From Amoeboaphelidium protococcarum (taxonomy: Eukaryota > Aphelidiomycota > Aphelidea): 64,000 bases of DNA. Below the pieces are notes generated by a model. The model was given only the letters and a program-made list of their open reading frames with translations. It searched no databases and had not been told where the DNA came from. Positions 51,901 to 62,994 of this stretch are shown here, piece by piece (within the stretch, counting starts at the first letter, position 1; each line of letters opens with the position of its first letter). Made by a program: the position numbers and the translations under genes. Location: the NCBI GenBank assembly GCA_023515745.1, contig JALECJ010000003.1, forward strand, positions 67,001 to 131,000, in the 5' to 3' direction.

Positions 51901-52575
51901 NNNNNNNNNNNNNNNNNNNNNNNNNNNNNNNNNNNNNNNNNNNNNNNNNNNNNNNNNNNNNNNGATAAGGAAGGATGGCAGCTGTACTGGGAGCCAAGAC
52001 AGGAAGAAACTCTGGTCGATGCAGACGTTTTATCTTATGCGTATCTTGAAGTCGGTGTTCTGGAAACTATTGGATGTCTGTTGGCTTACTTCCATGTATT
52101 CTATGTTGAATTGGGCTGGACTCCAGCTGTGGTGGCTCAGAATGCTGCGTAGTTCAGTAACACGAACACTTTGCCCCAAAATCTCAAGGAGGTTCTGTTC
52201 AAAGCTTAATCTGCTTACTTCTTTGCAATCCTGATCATGCAGATCTTTAACATGTTCTGCTGCAAAGTGACAACCTCTTATCCTTTTGGATGGAGAGTGC
52301 TGAAGAACAAAGTCACCTGGATCTCTCTAGCTGTCTCTGTTGCATTCTCATGCTTTGTCATCTATCCGCCATTTATGCACGATGTATTCCAGACGAATTA
52401 TTTGAGTCCTTAATACTGGTTGTTCCCTTTTGTTATGGGCTTTGTGATTCTGATGTATGTTAGTGCCAGAGTCGCTTATCGCCGCCGTCGTATGGAGGAG
52501 AACTTGAATCTGATGTTACCTTTGGACCTGCATCCTACTCGTTTCTCCACCAGAAGTGCAAATTAAAAATAGTGA
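48944..52575 (+). CDS. P-type IIC cation ATPase (Na+/K+-ATPase-like), interrupted by assembly gap
   Basis: Exon 1 48944-48983, exon 2 from 49054. Ten-helix P2C ATPase of about 1,170 residues: [15 protein letters not shown] phosphorylation motif, ATP-site [61 protein letters not shown], and [10 protein letters not shown]-like loop. The actuator loop reads [11 protein letters not shown] where Na,K-ATPases have TGES. M4 has [10 protein letters not shown] instead of PEGLLATVT. The gap of 110 N (51854-51963) removes part of the M6-M7 region and its length does not keep the frame. Fungal and protist IIC pumps exchange Na+ or H+ for K+; ion specificity uncertain. Confidence 0.9.
48984..49053 (+). 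other. spliceosomal intron in P-type ATPase gene
   Basis: 70 nt, donor CAAG|GTAAGA, acceptor CGTGTAG|, with ACTGAT near the end as possible branch site. It separates a 13-residue first exon from the rest; without it the frame would not reach an ATG. Confidence 0.75.
51854..51963. other. assembly gap (110 N)
   Basis: Unknown bases in the ATPase gene, after an Ala-rich codon run. The reading frame before and after differs by one, so the true missing length is not 110 or an intron lies in it. Confidence 0.99.
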
Positions 52576-52816
52576 ACTAATGCGTTACGTTTAAACAAAT
52601 AAAATATATTTATGAGTTTTTATATCAATGATTTTGTGCAAGTAACGCTTTACACTGAGCACCATCGCAGAATTCACCGGTGGGATGTGTGATTTTTGCA
52701 ATCTCCCACGTGGGACAATGAAACTCCGACGATTGTGGCATGACTTTTATTCACTGTCAATAATTTGATGACAATATTATTATTTTATTATTATTACTGC
52801 ATTTTATAAATACGCG

Positions 52817-53827
52817 ATGCTTATCTTGGGCTATTCATTTATATTATTATTTGCATTCTTATTGGTGTTATCACAGGTCAATGCTGGACATGGCACTAGC
52901 AGTTCTAGCGATAATCACACCTTAAATAATCACAAGTCTGATCGCCGCGAATTGCTTTAGGAGAAGTTTAGATTTCCGCCATAATAGCAAGATGAGGATT
53001 CAATTGCATATCCAGAGTACTGCAAAATAGGTGGTGTCAGCAGACTGAAATGTAGATTGAGCGCTCCTTCGTTGAAGCGTACGCGTGAAGACGCTCTAGA
53101 TAGATTGCTGGTCCTTTTCGATCTCGATCAGACGTTAGGTGAAGTGGTGACTGAGGAGATTTACGGTCAACTGATGCAAGATCGCGGGCAAAAGTATATA
53201 CAGGCTGTTCGTCTGAAGATTGGACCAGTAGTCTATCATGTTGCACTGCGCCCTCACATTTTCCGTTGGCTCTCTGCCTTGTCTGAGTCTTACACGCTTG
53301 GTATTTGGACTGCTGGTTTGACAGCGTATGGCAGACAGTTTGCAAAGGCAATCAATTATCATTGTGCACAATACGGTATGAAGCAGCCTTTTCAAAATAT
53401 GGATCTAATCTTTGGACGAAGATACGTGTATTACGGTACTAAGCATAAGGATCTGCGTTTATTTCCTCAAATTAATGTGGCTAGGACTATTCTGATTGAT
53501 AACTCTTACGCTTCCTTCGGTGCTAATCTGGTGGATATCTACACTGATCAATCTAAGTCCGTGAATATTCATCGACAAGAACAACCGTCAATGTAGGCTC
53601 CACTGGTGTCGGTCCCTTCCAATGGTTATAAAATTGTTGATTATCACTACTAGGCACTTTATGATATTCAGTGGTAAGAGAATCTTCTGGCAGAGAATGT
53701 GAGAATAGTCTAATTTTTAAATAAGCTGTCGTAATTTGCAGACATTCGAATGGCAATAATTAGAAAGAACTTAGAGGATGATGGCTACTTGGGAGCGCTT
53801 GAGATACAAGGGTAGCAGACTAGATGA
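52817..53827 (+). CDS. secreted FCP1/NIF-type phosphatase-like protein 1
   Basis: 336 residues. Leader MLILGYSFILLLFAFLLVLSQ is a signal peptide. HAD-fold FCPH domain: motif I LVLFDLDQTLGEVV (nucleophile Asp102, acid/base Asp104, Thr106 preserved), then IFRWLSALSESYTLGIWTAG (motif II region), and ARTILIDNSYASFG (motif IV). Such domains dephosphorylate phosphoserine, for instance on the RNA polymerase II CTD, inside cells; a signal peptide is odd. The following gene is a paralogue with the same build. The last 90 residues are Gln/Asn-rich. TGA lies inside an ATGA/GGAT microsatellite. Confidence 0.75.
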
Positions 53828-53873
53828 ATGAATGGATGAATGGATGGATAGATGGATAGATGAAATGAATGAG
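53821..53873. repeat. ATGA/TGGA tetranucleotide microsatellite
   Basis: Imperfect (GATG)/(GATA) tetramer run that includes the TGA stop of the upstream gene; a slippage-prone site. Confidence 0.8.
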
Positions 53874-54156
53874 GGAATAACTGAAGAGATAAAACATGTT
53901 TTTGATGGGTTTCATTCATATTCGTTTATGTTCAAGTACACCCAATCTGCTTTTAGAAATTTGTTTACCAAACTCATCATACGATCACGCCGCCAGCCTC
54001 TTGGCAAGCCTCTGAAATTCAAACGCCGAATTTATACGAAAGCCTCACGAGGTTGAAAATCCCGTGTTCCCATAGAAAATTCACACACACACTTTCTAAA
54101 TACACGACATTACTCATCTCTTCATAACAGTATATTCGGCGTCTACCTATTTAGAA
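53874..54156. other. intergenic region between the two FCP1-like genes
   Basis: 283 bp with no gene seen; contains a CACACAC run near 54086. It must carry the promoter of copy 2. Confidence 0.4.
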
Positions 54157-55161
54157 ATGGATAAATTTTTGGTACTCTTTGTAGCGTTTATTAGCTTGCA
54201 AGTGATAGCGTCTCCTGTTGGTCGTGGTGAGTCATCGTCGTCTCAAGATTTATTGTCTGGATTCGGAGGACGATTAGATAATGACCCTGAGGCATTGGAA
54301 TAGGAATATAGACGCGTATATGACAATTATAGAGATTTTGATGTTGCAGGATTTCAAGAAAACTCAAAGTGTCTTATCTCTGGTAATGGCGCGAATCTTT
54401 AGTGTGATTTAAGACCAGGCTAACCCTCCGAGATGCAGTTGTAAAAACCAGATTCCATGGTAGTCTTGTTAGACTTAGATAGCACTCTCGCTGAAGCCGT
54501 AAAATATGAAATAGCTTCTTTAGTAGCAAAGGAACGTAAATCTGCCATGCCTTTGGGACTAAAAGTGGATGACTAGTATGTCTATGTCGTACTGAGAGTG
54601 AACGCCCTTGAATGGCTGTCCGAAATCGGGCAATTGTATAACGTCGGTCTGTGGACGGCTGGAACAGAATCTTACGCGCGCGCGTTTGTTGCCGCTGTGA
54701 ATGCGCAGTGTTAATAGATGGGTCTGACCGTGCCGTTTACTCAACCTGATTTGGTCTATTCACGAAATATGGTGACGCGTTTCATTATGACTAAAGAGAT
54801 GAGATACCTTTAAAATTTGGATGTACGCAAGACTGTGCTCATAGACAATAGTGTAAACTCTTTTTCTGCTGATTTGGCTGATATATATCTGGCTAATGAT
54901 GATGATGAAACTGAACCTGAATTCGTGGCCGCAGTTCCCACTAATGGAATCAAGGTGGAAGACTTTACTGTCCGAGATCACGTTTTTGATCATGATGGAA
55001 GCAGGTAGTCTTAGATTGAGCTTGACCAAATCGAAGCGTTCCTTAAGCACATATCAGATTACGAAGATATTCGTCCAGAGTTGATCAAGTACAACTACAA
55101 GATGAAACAACAATCTAATGAGCCTGAGACGAATCCTCTTCAAGAAGAAAGAATCAGATGA
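54157..55161 (+). CDS. secreted FCP1/NIF-type phosphatase-like protein 2
   Basis: 334 residues, signal peptide MDKFLVLFVAFISLQVIAS. Motif I VLLDLDSTLAEAV (Asp106, Asp108), LEWLSEIGQLYNVGLWTAGTES, and RKTVLIDNSVNSFSADLADIY. Tandem paralogue of 52817-53827; both keep all DxDxT residues, so they may be active. The C-terminal tail is acidic/Gln-rich. Both are single-exon genes on the same strand, 329 bp apart, and share little beyond the domain, so the duplication is not recent. Confidence 0.75.
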
Positions 55162-55380
55162 TGCATTTAATATTTTTTTTACTCTTTGATAATTAAATAA
55201 TGTTTTATTTATGCATAGTTTGCATATCGCGTTCTTGTGTTTTAGTCTGTGTAGGCTTTAAGATCATCATTGCAGAGGTGGCGGTGGTGTCGCGAGCTTA
55301 TTCCTTTTACGCTATTGTGACCCAGATATTCAATTTGCTACCATTTAACAAAGAACATTAACGACTTCAACAACGTCATT

Positions 55381-57126
55381 ATGAGTAGAATTGATGGTGC
55401 ATCAGTGATTGCTCAAACACTGAAATAATTGCAGGTGGAAGTTGTGTTTAGCGTAGTCGGTATGCCTATAGTTGAGGTGGCTGAGGCTATTAGAGCGGTT
55501 GGTATCACTTTCATAGCGTTCCGTAATGAGTAATGTGCTTCATACGCCGCGAATGCTTATGCCTACATCACAGGGAAGGTTGGCGTGTGTCTAGTCGTTG
55601 GAGGACCTGGAATGATCCATGCTCTTGCGGGATTGAGTAACGCCATGATCAATTGTTGGCCTATGTTGCTGATCGCTGGTGCTTCAGACGTGGATTAAGA
55701 GCAAAGAGGAGCGTTCCAAGAGTTTCCTCAAGTTGAAGCTGCCAGACTGTATACCAAACTATCTGCTCGTCCATCTGGTGTTGAGAGCATCCCCTTTTAC
55801 TTATAGAAGGCCTGTCATGTGGCACTGAGCGGTCGTCCTGGTCCGTGTTATATCGATATCCCTGGTAACTACGTGACGGCCGAAGTGGGGGAGTCTTCGC
55901 TGGCCTCTATTGTGCAGATTCCAACGCAGTAGCTGATAAAGAGTCACGTAAGTTTCCAATCTATTCATTAGTGCATATCTTTGCTCCAATCAGCTAGACG
56001 TCCTCTGCTTATTATTGGAAAAGGTGCAGCGTATGCCAGAGCCGAGTCTGAACTCTTGTAGCTGGTCACGTTGCTAAAGATTCCATTTCTGCCTACACCT
56101 ATGGGAAAAGGAACTGTGCCAGATGATCATGAATTATGTGTTGCTGCTGCGAGAAGTATGGCTCTGTAGAAGGCTGATGTTGTGATCCTTTGCGGAGCCA
56201 GATTGAATTGGATTCTCCATTTTGGGTAGTAGCCAAGATTTTCCTCAGATGTCAAGTTTATTCAGATGGAAATACAAGAAGAGGAGATTGGAGTAAATTG
56301 GAATAGAAATGGAGGTGTGGCTCTGGTTGGCGATTTAAAATTGAACCTGCAGCAGTTACTTGATTAACTATCAAATGTAAGCAAACTAGGTGATGTATCA
56401 GAGTGGACAACGCAGCTTCGATAAAAGTGCAAATAAAACGCGCAGAGAACATAGTCGCTAGTAAATGCACCAGTTGGTGAAAATATGACGTATTATCATG
56501 CGTATGGTGTGATTGTAAAGTATATTGAGCTACTGCGACAAGGCGGCAATTGTCCTGTTATCATCGGAGAAGGTGCTAATACAATGGACATTGGAAGAAC
56601 TATGATGAATTAGTATGAGCCAAGGACCCGTCTAGATGCAGGAACATTTGGAACCATGGGCCTCGGATTGGGATATGCGATAGCTGCGGCCTTGTGTTAT
56701 CCATCTAAACAAGTGATTTGTATACAAGGAGATTCAGCATTTGGATTCAGTGCAATGGAAATGGAGACTATATGCAGATATCAGCTTCCGATTATTGTAA
56801 TAATATTGAACAATAATGGTATATACAGTGGACTTGACACGGAAGGATTCGATTCGAGTGAATAGACTGCTATGGGAGTGCCTGATAGAATGAGTACTTC
56901 ACTCTCACCCGGTGCTAGATATGAGCGCGTAGGGGAAGCATTTGGTGCTAATGGGTATTTCGTAAAGACTTTGAGAGAACTTGATGCGGCACTGAAAGAA
57001 GCTCTCACGATCAGCAGTAATGGATAGTAGCGAAGGGCAAGTGTGATCAATGTCTAGATTGAACCTTCCGCCGAACGAAAGTCTTAGGAACACTCTTGGC
57101 TCACCAGAACTCAATCTAAAATGTGA
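55381..57126 (+). CDS. 2-hydroxyacyl-CoA lyase / oxalyl-CoA decarboxylase (HACL1-like)
   Basis: 581 residues, ThDP enzyme. N-terminal PYR domain with catalytic Glu in [16 protein letters not shown]; middle domain; C-terminal ThDP motif [16 protein letters not shown]...ILNNNG. Blocks [15 protein letters not shown] and [15 protein letters not shown] match HACL1/oxalyl-CoA decarboxylase. It ends QSKM before TGA; SKM (SNM in human HACL1) is a PTS1-type signal, so a peroxisomal location is inferred. The enzyme cleaves 2-hydroxyacyl-CoA into formyl-CoA and an aldehyde in alpha-oxidation, or decarboxylates oxalyl-CoA. Substrate choice uncertain. Confidence 0.92.
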
Positions 57127-57206
57127 TAATAATAACTTATATAAAATTAAAAATCGTATTGTTGAATTGTTGAAATTTTTCATGACTTGTCTCTTTTATA
57201 CACAAA

Positions 57207-58680
57207 ATGGATGCTCAAGTTGCGCGCTTTTTAGTGTTCTAAGTAATGTAGAATGGTAAAGTTAACAATGTAGCTTACAGTATAATAGCCTGTGCATTAA
57301 TTTTAATAAGTCGCAACTCAGACGGTGACAATTCAGACATTGTGATATTACTTAGCATATCTGGATCAGGCCCAAGAGAAATATCATTGACAGTTGTGTC
57401 GGTTGCATGATACGTTATAGTTTAGGTTGGCAGCATGTCTAAAGCCTAACGATTAATTTCGTTAACATTGTCGTTTACTGGTGTTACAATAAGTTTATTA
57501 TATGGCTAGAACTGACCATTTTCATAGAACACTTGGCGAATAAGAGGAGGAGGGCAGTCGACGCGTTGCACAGAATGCGGTAATTCAAAATTCTCAGAAG
57601 GATGGATAGCAAGTTTTTTAGCCAATTAATAAAATTCAAGTTCATCTCCATCATGGCGAACGTCCACGGTGAGTTAAGCCCTTTAAAAATGATGCCATAA
57701 GGCAGAAGGGACAATGGAATTTAGTAATATTTATGCACGCTTTCCACTTTTGACAATAGGCAGAGTTTGATGAGGATCGCCACCAAGTATAATGAGCTTG
57801 CCACCAAAAGGGAGAGTTGGATCAAGTTTATTTGTAGGAAGCCTAGCTAACTCTACTAAATACTTATGGATTGCCTCAAGTGCATATCTGTTCAATGGAA
57901 TTACTTCATCTAAAGATATGACTGCAGTTCAGAAGGCACTCCTTATTTGTGGAAGTTGGTGAGCATTAAGAGCAATTGAATATTTAAACCATAAAACAAG
58001 TATTTACAGTCTAAGCATCGAACAATTCGAGAGAGACTAATCCAGTGGTGGCCAAGTTAGCAGCAACTCTTGCATTCACTCGAGCATATTTATTAGCGCA
58101 CCTTGTAATTTACAATACGTCTTTCCATATCCTGTTTTACCAGCAGTAAAAAGGCAGTTTCTGGCTGTGCTGGCATTTCAAGTTTTGGCTGGAGAAGATC
58201 TTAAACATTATGCTGACCATAGTTAAGAGACTCAATATTCTATGCCAAAGTTTTTGCAGTCGGAATTGCCATATACTATCTTCTTTGATAATAACGACAG
58301 GCACATAATCTGGGAGCCATTGCTACTACAACACACAGGGAATTACTCAATGTTCTTATCCAAAATACTAAGTTTATCAGCGATAGCTAAAAGAAATTCT
58401 TGAATAGGATCCATAGCTAGTAAGTTGTGTTAGTCACACTACTAAGTGAAGTCTGTAGCCAAATCTACAACGTAAGCATCCCAGACTTGTCCCATAATAC
58501 AGTAAAGGTGAGCGAATTGCAAGACAGAGTTCTCAGTGGTCAAGGCATAGCAAAATCTCCAGCTTCTGGCATGCATCTGTACTATTCTGTTTTGATTCCG
58601 CATCAAACCAAGAGCTTGCGCCATTTGTTAATAAGCTTTCGAAACTTTTGGCCATTATACGTCAGCAAATATTGAAATTA
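57207..58680 (-). pseudogene. decayed PIF1/Helitron-type helicase
   Basis: Minus-strand remains of a superfamily 1B helicase: SLDEVIPLNRYALEAIHKYL (motif II), KLIILGGDPHQTLPIV (motif III, GGDxRQTLPV type), SIVPSALWHHF and IVTPVNDNVNEINRQALDML. Upstream, the Walker A region is damaged (TAGKTGYGKTY), in a different frame from the next block (NLATTGLVSLELF), with TGA codons between. The preserved helicase C-terminus is followed by no RecD2-like end. Typical of Helitron-encoded RepHel or stand-alone PIF1-like transposon helicases. No Rep nuclease motif or Helitron ends were found, so the element class is inferred. A non-functional relic. Confidence 0.7.
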
Positions 58681-58783
58681 AAACACATAGTATTAGCTAT
58701 AGCGTGTGGGTAATAGAGCCTCAAGCGCGTTCTCTCGTAACAGCGAGTCTCCCCAGAGCAGATGAGACGCGTGACTTGAATGT

Positions 58784-58853
58784 CTCTCACTCTCTCTCTC
58801 ACTCTCACACACACACACTCTTTCTCCTCACTCTCTCTCCTCACGCGTTTCAG
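58784..58853. repeat. CT/CA-rich tract upstream of RTT106
   Basis: Polypyrimidine CTCTCT/CACACA stretch ending in CACGCGTTT at about 58850, preceded by GAGACGCGTG at 58764. It lies about 110-180 bp before the RTT106 start, so a promoter role is plausible. A similar CT tract lies at 17567-17591 just before the zinc-finger gene. Confidence 0.5.
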
Positions 58854-58960
58854 TGAAGAGCTGACTGTAACTGCACGAGAAAGACAAAGCATTTTGTTTC
58901 TTTAATACAGTAATAGCAAGTGATACGGTGGTATATTATTGAAACATTTAAGAAGTGGAA

Positions 58961-60154
58961 ATGACAATTATGGATAGTGCTTGGATGGATTAAATTCAAG
59001 ATTAGAAACTAAAGGATGATATTCAATCTCTGATAAAAGACTATCCTCAAAGCACTGATATATTGCGTCGCTTGAATGAGTACCATCTCTCATTATAGTA
59101 AGCTCTGCTTAATGATGGCTACGTTGAATAAAGTATGAGTAAAAAGAGAAAATATATACCAGGCGAGGAATAATCACAAGATAATATGGCAGACTTGTCC
59201 GACTACATCCGTATTAAGGATCTTAGTTGTACGCTGCCAGTTAGAAAGAAGGTGGACTTGCTGATATCATCGAGTGATGTACGCGTAGTATAATGTGGAA
59301 CCAACACTCAGATCGCAGCACTATTAGAACAAATATAGATATTCTGTCTACATAATCCATCTAAATCTGACTAGTCATGTGTGTTGGTATTTATCAGTTG
59401 TAATGAGGACAATCAGCAGGTGACCGTACCGGATGATTCCATCATTTGTGTAGTTGTACATGAGCGGCCAGATATTGTGGTACAAAATGCCAAATCACTG
59501 CTTGGATCAAGTAATGTTGAGATTGTATGTAATCTGCTTTAACACGACTTGAAGTATAATCTTATTAAATCTGATCTATCAGAGTTCAAGTCTAAAGTAT
59601 GCAAGAATGTCTATTCTTCTTTTATGCAGTGTCATCTGGGTGCCAAAGAGGGACATTTATTCATGCTCACTACTGGCCTGTTATTTGGATTCAAAAAGCC
59701 TGTGTTGTATATGCCGTTCAATTAAATCAAGTCTGTTGAGATTTCTGGTATAACATCCCGAACTTTCGACTTGGTGCTCAGTACTATTGAGAAGGTGTTC
59801 ACGTTCGGAATGATTGCGTATGAAGAGTTTGATGGTATCATGGCGTATATTCATAGACATGATTTGGACAAGTCTCTTGACAGTAGGAACGCGTCTGCAT
59901 CGTAATAGTCTGCACTTAGGATTGGTGGTTTATCTATGGATCAAGTTGGCGGCTAAGATTTTGGTGGTGGGAGTATGTTACCGGTTGATGATGATTACAA
60001 CTCTGAAGAAGATGAAGATTATGTTGGTGGGGATGATAGTGAGGATGGCAGTAGTGATAGCGAAGATGATGGTAGTGAAAGTGAAAGTGATGATGATGAT
60101 GGTGGATCAGACAGTAGTGAAGTCTCTGAAAGTGGCGATGAAGATGATGAATGA
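58961..60154 (+). CDS. RTT106: histone chaperone RTT106-like
   Basis: 397 residues from ATG 58961 (a second ATG at 58970 is in frame). Double PH-like fold with LTTGLLFGFKKPVLYMPFNQ, SVEISGITSRTFDLVLSTI, EFDGIMAYIHRHDLD, then an acidic Ser/Asp/Glu C-terminal tail (DDDYNSEEDEDYVGGDDSED). Fungal Rtt106 has the matching FGFKKP..LPF, ITQRTFNL and DYEGIDEYVRRHGL. It binds H3-H4 acetylated at H3K56, for replication-coupled nucleosome assembly; Pob3/SSRP1 share the fold but have other domains. The family is otherwise fungal. N-terminal about 60 residues are Gln-rich and variable. Confidence 0.85.
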
Positions 60155-61094
60155 CTTAATGCTGAATGCATGGTGTTCGTTGATGTTTATATGTCTGGAG
60201 ATGAAAGTGAAGTAATGAGTCTATCTACTCGCATATTCCTCTTTTCAATTTGGCAAAGATTTATCAGGCGAATGTTCGTCTTCTTAAGGGGAGTAGTAAC
60301 GCAACGGAGTCAGTAATTCCATTCGGATTGTTTATTATCATTATTTAGTGAGCAAAATATTCACGCTTCTTCTCCTGTCTACTGTCTCCATCAAAATTTT
60401 TCCAACCATCATCTTTCCCTATCGTTGAACTACTTATTAAGGAAATAAATGAACATCATGATAATTAATTTACAAGACTAAATGTATGTCCGAATACTCT
60501 TAGCGAGCTTATATCAGCCTCCGTTGCAGGTGGAAGAATCCAACTGACCGTCTTGATAAGATTCAGTAAGCACAATCCCTTTTCGAGTACCGGAATATGG
60601 ATAGCTCTTTATGCATCCAACTTGCTTCACGCCACAGTCAACCGTTTTCTCTTTCTTCTTACTATTCATTGCCATCGCCGTCATCATTCAACTTCCGCTT
60701 GAAGCGCAGTTTGATGGCTGTCAACCCATTTACCATTCTTCTTGACTACTTTATTACTGCCGCTGATAGCTATTGTAGATTTAGTTTCCTTTTCTAATTC
60801 AACTCTTCGTCGAAGACTGCAGCATCTCTTCTACTTCTTAGACATAAGATTTATTATTGATGACAGTGTTGTTGAGTTTCATCTCCCTAATCCTATGGTC
60901 AATTTCTTTTCATTGATCGGAGCTATTACGTGCAGACCAGATGATTTGAAGTGGACTAATGATACAGTCCACAATGATCCATCTGTCATTTATTTGCAAC
61001 AGTCAATCTACTAGCTAGTCACAGAGAGCTGAAAGGCCACTTGAGAAGCAGTACAATTAGCTCTCGCCCTTCCAAATATTATTCATATTCTTGA
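60155..61094. other. 940-bp region without a defensible gene
   Basis: Between two convergent genes (RTT106 and the 476-residue protein). Both strands have TGA-free frames, for example plus 60597-60960 and several minus frames of 30-60 codons with Lys-rich content, but they contradict one another and match nothing I know. Low GC and no structured element seen. Confidence 0.35.
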
Positions 61095-62604
61095 TCACAC
61101 TTCTGTACAGTTATTTGCTCTTGAGTTAGATCTACTGATCGACAGTGATGAACTAATTATTACATTATCTCGGAACACAGTATCTTTGAGGCCTTGCTGA
61201 TTTTGTGATAAGATTTTCTCGCAGTAGAGGCTATGGTTAGATGACCCTTTCTCGTGGAAATCTATCATCATTGATACTTGAGAAATATAATTTAGAAGGA
61301 GCCCTGTTGGTGGCTAAATGATATTGCGCAGCATATTATATGAGAATCTGCCACTTTTAGCGTCTTTGCCGACAATCGAACCCATAATAATGTCAAACCG
61401 GAGGGGCTTACAGCACATAGCATTTAAAATTCCAGACATCTGTACATGGTGGCGGAAATTGATGTGCTAGTACTCCAGAGTCAAATACACATTCATATCT
61501 TCGTCTGTCAAAGCAGCCGAGGCACCATCTTTTACTAAGAATTACTGCAAGTTACCAGCGCGACGAGGAAGAGAGTACTAATCTCTAATTAGACTAGCTC
61601 TTGGGCCAACAGCGCGATGCAGACGATGGAAATAGTCGGCAGTAGTCTGATATACGACTGTTGAATCTCTTGGTCTAGTAGCCAATAGGACTTGCAAAGC
61701 ATTAGCATCTGAAGAAGAGCGCACATGGATGGCCACAGCAAAGTTGATCACACCAACGTCGACTCCTATTCTTAGGATTGTCTAATCGTTGATATCACTT
61801 TATGGATAGTCTGCATCATTAAGCCAGTCCCATCGGTTATCGCCTTCAGCTTCTAACTCCTCTTCATCAACTGCCAGCTGATGCAGTTATTATCGTTGCT
61901 GCTCGTCATCATCGGGCAAATCTATTATATCAGCTCCCAGAAGATCTTCCTCATCCCAGCCAGCTGTATCTGGTAAATCAGCGAAATCTTCTCCAAACTA
62001 ATCATTTAATACTTCTGTAGCTGTGTCGACTGGATTCCCCGCTTTGTATGGGATGCTAATGGAGTACGGATCTGTCAGGCGCTAAGGCATCAAACGGTCC
62101 TCAAACTAATCAGGCATATCTAGGAGATTTTTATATCGATCGAGACTCTCTTCTGAATTATTGCCGAAGCACTTGGTATATTAACACAAATGATTATTAA
62201 GCTTGATATGGAAAGGCATTAAGGACACATCAGGTAGAATATTGAACTTGACGAGACCATGTGTCAGATTATATTGCTAGAGGAAATGCATCAGTCTCAG
62301 ATAACTTGGCCAATTCTCCCTGAATTGCACTATTCCTCCATATACTACCCCTTATCTGTTATGCCTTGGAATTTATGAAACAATTGCATAGATCTCACCA
62401 TAAATACCATTCAAGACGTTACAGAGAGTCCTTGTGATTGCAACATTTTAATGGCGTTGCTTTCGATACGTCTATACCTTCTTCAGCCGCAAGAATACGC
62501 TAATCTTGACGGTTTAATGCGTCCAGCCAAGCTCTAATTAGAGTAGAAGGATTCAGAATGGAGCATCCATGAGTATTTGCCAGATTATGTCTAAAGTAGT
62601 CCAT
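61095..62604 (-). CDS. unknown protein with RNase H/RuvC-like motif (one intron)
   Basis: Exons 62399-62604 and 61095-62319 give 476 residues. The intron (79 nt, GTGAGA..TTCAG) joins LEWYLW to ENWPSYLRLM in frame. After an N-terminal helical region and an acidic, Gln-rich stretch (EEDLLGADIIDLPDDDEQ) comes LRIGVDVGVINFAVAIHV (Asp256), which resembles the first catalytic strand of RuvC/RNase H-fold nucleases such as Cce1/A22-like resolvases (IDxGxxNFA). Later blocks QQFLVKDGASAALTDEDMN and FDIIMGSIVGKDAKSGRFS do not clearly give the remaining catalytic acids. Could be a domesticated or mobile-element protein; family unknown. Confidence 0.45.
62320..62398 (-). other. spliceosomal intron in the RuvC-like gene
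   Basis: Donor TATG|GTGAGA, possible branch CATAAC, acceptor CAATTCAG|, 79 nt, phase 2. Supported only by frame continuity. Confidence 0.5.
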
Positions 62605-62994
62605 TAATCAAGCGGATGAGTCGGTTTTCATGTGCATCCAGCAGCACTTTAAGAACTCATCTGCAATGTCCGCCGCTCATGAACATATGTTTCTTCCATT
62701 TAACGTACAAATAGAGTCATTTCTTATTAGCATAGCGTTAAGAAGCATGCAAAAATTTGCAGAATGTGTAACAGTGTTGCTATCTTAAGGGTACAATTAG
62801 TCTCTCGGATTGTTTATTACAATCTACAGTACTAAAAGTGATAAATTATTACCGCGAGAGGAACGACGTTGTGGTGCCTGGAAAAGAGGAGTGACTCGCG
62901 GAAAGAGTAAAACCGGTTTAACATTGACACTTTCCACAAAAGTAATTGTAACCTGAAAAACGTAAAGCATGCTGATCAAAATTATAAAAAAAAT
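62605..62994. other. AT-rich intergenic region
   Basis: 390 bp between the unknown protein and tRNA-Gly. No gene seen; an A run at 62985-62992 is the poly-T terminator of the tRNA. Confidence 0.4.

Noticed and set aside
61095-62604. Fanzor/TnpB-type RNA-guided nuclease
   Set aside because: One RuvC-I-like strand is present, but I see no Cys4 zinc finger, no clear RuvC-II/III acids and no element ends or guide-RNA structure.
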